From the NCBI GenBank assembly GCA_027311485.1, contig DAICYU010000137.1, positions 1 through 8,594 on the forward strand: a stretch of DNA of 8,594 nucleotides. Direction: 5' to 3'. Shown piece by piece: positions 5,595 through 8,594 of this stretch. Below the pieces are notes generated by a model, which ran no database searches, was not told the origin of the DNA, and saw nothing but the letters and a program-made list of their open reading frames with translations. This stretch comes from Acetobacteraceae bacterium (GTDB lineage Bacteria > Pseudomonadota > Alphaproteobacteria > Acetobacterales > Acetobacteraceae). Position 1 is the first letter of the stretch; each line of letters begins with the position of its first letter. The position numbers and the translations under genes are program-made.

Positions 5595-7325
5595 ATGGCC
5601 ATGCAGAGCGGGCGCTGGGACAAATCGAAACTGCCGTCGCGCCACGTAACGGTCGGGCCGGACAGGGCGCCGCATCGCAGCTACTACTACGCGATGGGGC
5701 TGACCCAGGCCGAGATCGACCAGCCCTTTGTTGGCGTCGCAACCTGCTGGAATGAGGCCGCGCCATGCAACATCGCACTGAGCCGGCAGGCGCAATCAGT
5801 CAAAAAGGGCGTCGCTGACAGCGGCGGCACACCGCGAGAGTTCACGACGATCACCGTCACGGACGGGATCGCCATGGGACACCAGGGCATGAAGTCGTCC
5901 CTGGTGTCGCGCGACCTGATCGCTGACAGCGTGGAGTTGACCGTGCGTGGCCACTGCTACGATGCCCTGGTAGGGCTGGCCGGCTGCGACAAGTCACTGC
6001 CCGGCATGATGATGGCGATGCTGCGTCTGAACGTGCCCAGCGTGTTCATGTATGGTGGTTCGATTCTGCCCGGACGGTTCAAGGGCCGGGATGTCACGGT
6101 GGTCGATGTGTTCGAGGGCGTGGGCCAGCACGCGGCCGGCAAAATGACGGACGAGGAACTGCATGAGCTGGAATGTGCGGCCTGTCCCTCGGCCGGCGCC
6201 TGCGGCGGACAATTCACCGCTAACACGATGGCGACCGTGTCCGAGGCGATCGGTCTGGCGCTGCCCGGATCGGCAGGCTCCCCGGCGCCGTATGAGGAGC
6301 GCGACCGGTTCGCGCTGGAGTCGGGGCGGGCGGTGATGCAGTTGATCGAGAAGCGCATCCGCCCGCGCGCTATCGTCACCCGGAGGGCGCTGGAAAACGC
6401 GGCGGTGATTGTTGGTGCCACCGGCGGATCAACCAATGCGGGTCTGCACCTGCCAGCGATTGCGCATGAAGCCGGCATCCGCTTCACCATGGATGACGTG
6501 GTGGAGATCATGCGGCGCACGCCGTACATCGCCGATCTGAAGCCTGGCGGGAAGTATGTCGCCCTGGATGTGCACCGGGTTGGTGGTATTCCTGTGATCA
6601 TCAAGGCCTTGCTGGACGGCGGGTTGCTGCATGGTGACTGCCTGACCGTCACCGGCAAGACGCTGGCAGAAAACCACAAGGATGTGGTTTTCCCAACGGA
6701 CCAGGACGTCATTTATCCCGTTTCGCAGCCGCTTTCCTCGACTGGCGGGGTGGTCGGGCTGAAAGGCAGCCTCGCACCCGACGGTGCGATCGTGAAGGTT
6801 GCCGGGCTGCACAGCCTGCGCTTCGAAGGTTCAGCGTTGTGTTTCGATTCCGAGGAAGAGGCGTTCGCTGCGGTGCAAGCCAGGGCCTACAAGTCCGGCG
6901 ACGTAATCGTCATCCGTTATGAGGGCCCAAAGGGCGGCCCGGGCATGCGGGAGATGCTGTCCACCACCGGCGCGATTTACGGGCAGGGCATGGGCGAGAA
7001 GGTGGCACTGGTCACCGACGGTCGATTCTCCGGCGCCACCCGCGGCTTCTGCATCGGCCATGTCGGACCCGAGGCGGCGGTGGGCGGCCCGATCGCGCTG
7101 TTGCAGAACGGTGACCGGATCGTCATCGATGCGGAGAAGGGCACGATAGACATGCTGGTGCCAGATGCCGAGCAGGCGGCGAGGAAGGCGGCGTGGCAAC
7201 CACGGCGAACCGATTACAATGCCGGTGTAATCTGGAAATACGCGCAGCTTGTCGGCCCGGCGCATCTCGGTGCGGTCACGCATCCCGGGACGGCGGCCGA
7301 AACGCACTGCTATGCGGACATTTAG
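5595..7325 (+). CDS. ilvD: Dihydroxy-acid dehydratase
   Basis: A 576-residue cytoplasmic iron-sulfur enzyme of the IlvD/Edd family that dehydrates 2,3-dihydroxyisovalerate and 2,3-dihydroxy-3-methylvalerate to the 2-oxo acids, the step before IlvE in valine and isoleucine synthesis. Three cysteines are in the cluster positions: Cys58 in CWNEAAPCN, Cys131 in GCDKSLPGM and Cys203 in PSAGACGGQFTANTMA. This pattern is that of the [2Fe-2S] dehydratases known from plants and Mycobacterium. Asp90 (VTDGIAMGHQGM), Asp132 and Lys133 are the expected magnesium ligands, the last usually carbamylated; Glu453 in GPGMREML and Ser479 in DGRFSGATRG complete the active site. Length fits the family. The sugar-acid dehydratase Edd and pentonate dehydratases share the fold, but the PCN and CDKSLPGM context fits IlvD. 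It stands alone and is not clustered with other ilv genes here; the ilvE end lies 5.4 kb upstream. Confidence 0.95.
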   Translation: MAMQSGRWDKSKLPSRHVTVGPDRAPHRSYYYAMGLTQAEIDQPFVGVATCWNEAAPCNIALSRQAQSVKKGVADSGGTPREFTTITVTDGIAMGHQGMKSSLVSRDLIADSVELTVRGHCYDALVGLAGCDKSLPGMMMAMLRLNVPSVFMYGGSILPGRFKGRDVTVVDVFEGVGQHAAGKMTDEELHELECAACPSAGACGGQFTANTMATVSEAIGLALPGSAGSPAPYEERDRFALESGRAVMQLIEKRIRPRAIVTRRALENAAVIVGATGGSTNAGLHLPAIAHEAGIRFTMDDVVEIMRRTPYIADLKPGGKYVALDVHRVGGIPVIIKALLDGGLLHGDCLTVTGKTLAENHKDVVFPTDQDVIYPVSQPLSSTGGVVGLKGSLAPDGAIVKVAGLHSLRFEGSALCFDSEEEAFAAVQARAYKSGDVIVIRYEGPKGGPGMREMLSTTGAIYGQGMGEKVALVTDGRFSGATRGFCIGHVGPEAAVGGPIALLQNGDRIVIDAEKGTIDMLVPDAEQAARKAAWQPRRTDYNAGVIWKYAQLVGPAHLGAVTHPGTAAETHCYADI

Positions 7326-7349
7326 CCGGTTCTCCCCCGACGGCTTGGT

Positions 7350-7355
7350 TACAAT
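7350..7355 (+). promoter_or_regulatory. Possible -10 element for the WxxGxW gene
   Basis: TACAAT matches the -10 consensus at 5 of 6 positions, in the 98-bp gap after ilvD. No convincing -35 lies 16-18 bp upstream, so support is weak. The same gap holds GTTAC/GTAAC arms (7348-7352, 7368-7372) and a perfect palindrome TGGCATGCCA (7382-7391). Confidence 0.2.
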
Positions 7356-7423
7356 ATGGCACTCCGGGTAACAGGTGACCGTGGCATGCCATTGCCTGCC
7401 GTTCATGTTTGGAGCGATCGCAA

Positions 7424-7714
7424 ATGAAGTGGATTCTGGTCGGGGCCTCGCTCTTTATGATCGGCCTTGGCAGTGCCCAGGCGCAGCCGCCGCCTCCGAC
7501 CTACGCGCCCGTGCCCCCACCGCGGTATGAGGTGGTCCCGCCGCCCCCGGGTCCCCGGGTCGTGTGGGAACCGGGCCACTGGCGTTGGGACGGTGGCCGT
7601 TACGTTTGGATCGGCGGCCATTATGTCGAACGCCACCACCGTCCCATGCAATGGGTCGAGGGCCGGTGGGTATGGCATGGCCGGTGGGTATGGGTACCGG
7701 CCCACTGGCGCTGA
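7424..7714 (+). CDS. Small exported WxxGxW-repeat protein
   Basis: A 96-residue protein. Residues 1-20 (MKWILVGASLFMIGLGSAQA) form a Sec signal peptide ending in AQA; there is no lipobox cysteine, so it is probably a soluble periplasmic or cell-surface protein. The mature chain begins with a Pro-rich stretch (about 22-46). The rest is rich in Trp, Gly, Arg and His, with repeats of the type WEPGHW, WIGGHY, WVEGRW, WHGRW and WVPAHW. This matches the WxxGxW (YXWGXW) repeat family, common in proteobacterial envelope proteins; its molecular function is unknown to me. No cysteine is present. The ATG is 9 bases after GGAG (7411-7414). Near the 3' end an 18-bp unit is duplicated in frame. It runs parallel to ilvD after 98 bp and converges on the exonuclease gene with a 27-bp gap. 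Confidence 0.85.
   Translation: MKWILVGASLFMIGLGSAQAQPPPPTYAPVPPPRYEVVPPPPGPRVVWEPGHWRWDGGRYVWIGGHYVERHHRPMQWVEGRWVWHGRWVWVPAHWR
7661..7696 (+). repeat. In-frame 18-bp tandem duplication in the WxxGxW gene
   Basis: 7661-7678 and 7679-7696 share their first 15 bases (GGCCGGTGGGTATGG) and differ only in the last codon (CAT, GTA). They encode GRWVWH and GRWVWV, residues 80-91, so the repeat protein has grown by codon-level duplication. Confidence 0.9.
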
Positions 7715-7741
7715 GCGGCCGGGTCGGGTGGCCGGGGGCGT

Positions 7742-8512
7742 TCAGCTCAGTTCTGTGACCACCGGCACGTGATCGGACGGTTGCGGCTGGTCACGTTCCG
7801 CCTTGTCGGGCGTGGCGGAGACCAGCCGTTCAGCCAGTGCCGACGACAGCAGCGTATGGTCGATCCTCAGGCCGAGGTCGCGCTGCCAAGCCCCGGCCTG
7901 ATAGTCCCAGAACGTGTAGATGTGCCCATGCGGATGGGCGGCGCGGATTGCGTCCGTCAGGCCCAGCCAGATCAACTGCCGGAACTTCGCCCGCGTTTCG
8001 GGGCGCACCAGCGCGTCGGTGGCGGACAGGGCGCCTGGGGCGAAGTCATCATCAGTCGGACACACGTTGAAGTCCCCTGTGATTGCCAACGGCCGATCTG
8101 CCGCCAGTAGCGCCCGAGCCCTCTCGGCCAGGCATTCCATCCAGGCGAGCTTATAGGCGAACCCTGCCGAACCGCCTGAATTGCCGTTCGGCAGGTAAAT
8201 GCCGATCAGGGTCATGTCCGCCGCCTCGATTTCCAGGTAGCGGGCCTGGGTATCGTCGGCCGGCAGACCGGGCAGGGCGCGATGCACAACCGTGAACGGC
8301 GCCCGGGACAGCACGGCGACGCCATTATACGATTTCTGTCCCACGGCCTCGGCCATGTAGCCGATGCCGTGGAAGGTCAGAGCCGGAAAGGCGTGGGTTT
8401 CGCACTTGATTTCCTGCAGGAACAGGATATCGGGCTGGCATTGTGTCAGCCAGCGTTGCACATGGCCTTCCCGTTGGCGAATCGAATTGACATTCCAGGT
8501 GGCGATCTTCAT
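7742..8512 (-). CDS. xth: Exodeoxyribonuclease III
   Basis: A 256-residue Mg-dependent AP endonuclease and 3'-5' exonuclease of the exonuclease-endonuclease-phosphatase superfamily, acting in base excision repair on cytoplasmic DNA. The full motif set is visible: MKIATWNVNSIR at the N-terminus, the metal ligand Glu34 in LFLQEIK, NGVAVLSR (63-70), YLPNG with Tyr106 and Asn109, GDFN with Asp147 and Asn149, the TFWDY block (200-204), LRIDH with Asp218, and the terminal SDHVP with catalytic Asp247-His248. Length agrees with bacterial ExoIII. The ATG at 8512 begins exactly at the conserved MKIATWN; a TTG 12 codons earlier (8548) would add a basic extension unlike the family. A partial CAGG lies about 9 bases upstream. 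It is convergent with the WxxGxW gene. I cannot tell between XthA and the ExoA subgroup from sequence alone. Confidence 0.95.
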   Translation of the reverse strand: MKIATWNVNSIRQREGHVQRWLTQCQPDILFLQEIKCETHAFPALTFHGIGYMAEAVGQKSYNGVAVLSRAPFTVVHRALPGLPADDTQARYLEIEAADMTLIGIYLPNGNSGGSAGFAYKLAWMECLAERARALLAADRPLAITGDFNVCPTDDDFAPGALSATDALVRPETRAKFRQLIWLGLTDAIRAAHPHGHIYTFWDYQAGAWQRDLGLRIDHTLLSSALAERLVSATPDKAERDQPQPSDHVPVVTELS

Positions 8513-8594
8513 GCGCGCCAACCTGCCCTTCGGCCGGCGCCGCGACAAGGCGCAGACTGCACGAGGCGACAGGCTTCAGCTACAAACAATGCGA

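Noticed and set aside
7716..7734. CGGCC/GGCCG inverted repeat as a terminator between the WxxGxW and exonuclease genes
   Set aside because: The stem is only 5 bp with a 9-base loop and no T-run; such matches are frequent in GC-rich DNA.
8589..8594. ATG near the right edge as the start of a gene divergent from the exonuclease
   Set aside because: Only two codons are in the window and no ribosome binding site precedes it, so it cannot be supported.

Overview
The window is GC-rich and densely coding, with strong G/C bias at third codon positions. It reads as chromosomal housekeeping DNA of an alphaproteobacterium. The protein flavour, including the IlvE tail, the MetC/mercaptopyruvate sulfurtransferase pair, the NPWPWTVN-type lytic transglycosylase and the WxxGxW periplasmic protein, suggests Rhodospirillales/Acetobacteraceae. 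That placement is an inference from remembered families, not a database result. I see no rRNA, tRNA, CRISPR array, transposase, phage gene or toxin-antitoxin gene.

Layout from left to right. (1) The 3' end of a branched-chain aminotransferase gene (ilvE), whose last codons and stop lie in a 26-bp tandem repeat. (2) A 424-residue FAD-dependent amine oxidase family enzyme with a GTG start. (3) Convergent to it, a minus-strand CBS-CBS-BON protein. (4) Divergent from that, a two-gene plus-strand operon with a 3-bp gap: a SseA-type 3-mercaptopyruvate sulfurtransferase, then cystathionine beta-lyase (MetC). (5) After a structured non-coding gap, a minus-strand secreted lytic transglycosylase. (6) Divergent from it, ilvD, a dihydroxy-acid dehydratase with the three-cysteine pattern of the [2Fe-2S] class. 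(7) A small Pro-rich, Trp/Gly-rich exported protein with WxxGxW repeats. (8) Convergent to that, a minus-strand exodeoxyribonuclease III. The last 82 bases upstream of it contain no recognisable gene.

Two metabolic themes are visible. IlvE and IlvD both serve branched-chain amino acid synthesis but are separated by unrelated genes. The sulfurtransferase-MetC pair handles sulfur amino acids: MetC releases homocysteine, pyruvate and ammonia from cystathionine, and the sulfurtransferase moves sulfane sulfur from 3-mercaptopyruvate. The two are probably co-transcribed from a recognisable sigma70-like promoter. The remaining genes (cell wall hydrolase, DNA repair nuclease, CBS-BON protein, WxxGxW protein) look like independent units.

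I did not find a convincing new system. The points most worth a second look are the MetC active-site substitution at the position of the PLP-phosphate arginine, the 26-bp repeat that duplicates the ilvE stop region, an in-frame 18-bp duplication in the WxxGxW gene, overlapping divergent -10 boxes before ilvD, and overlapping inverted repeats downstream of metC.
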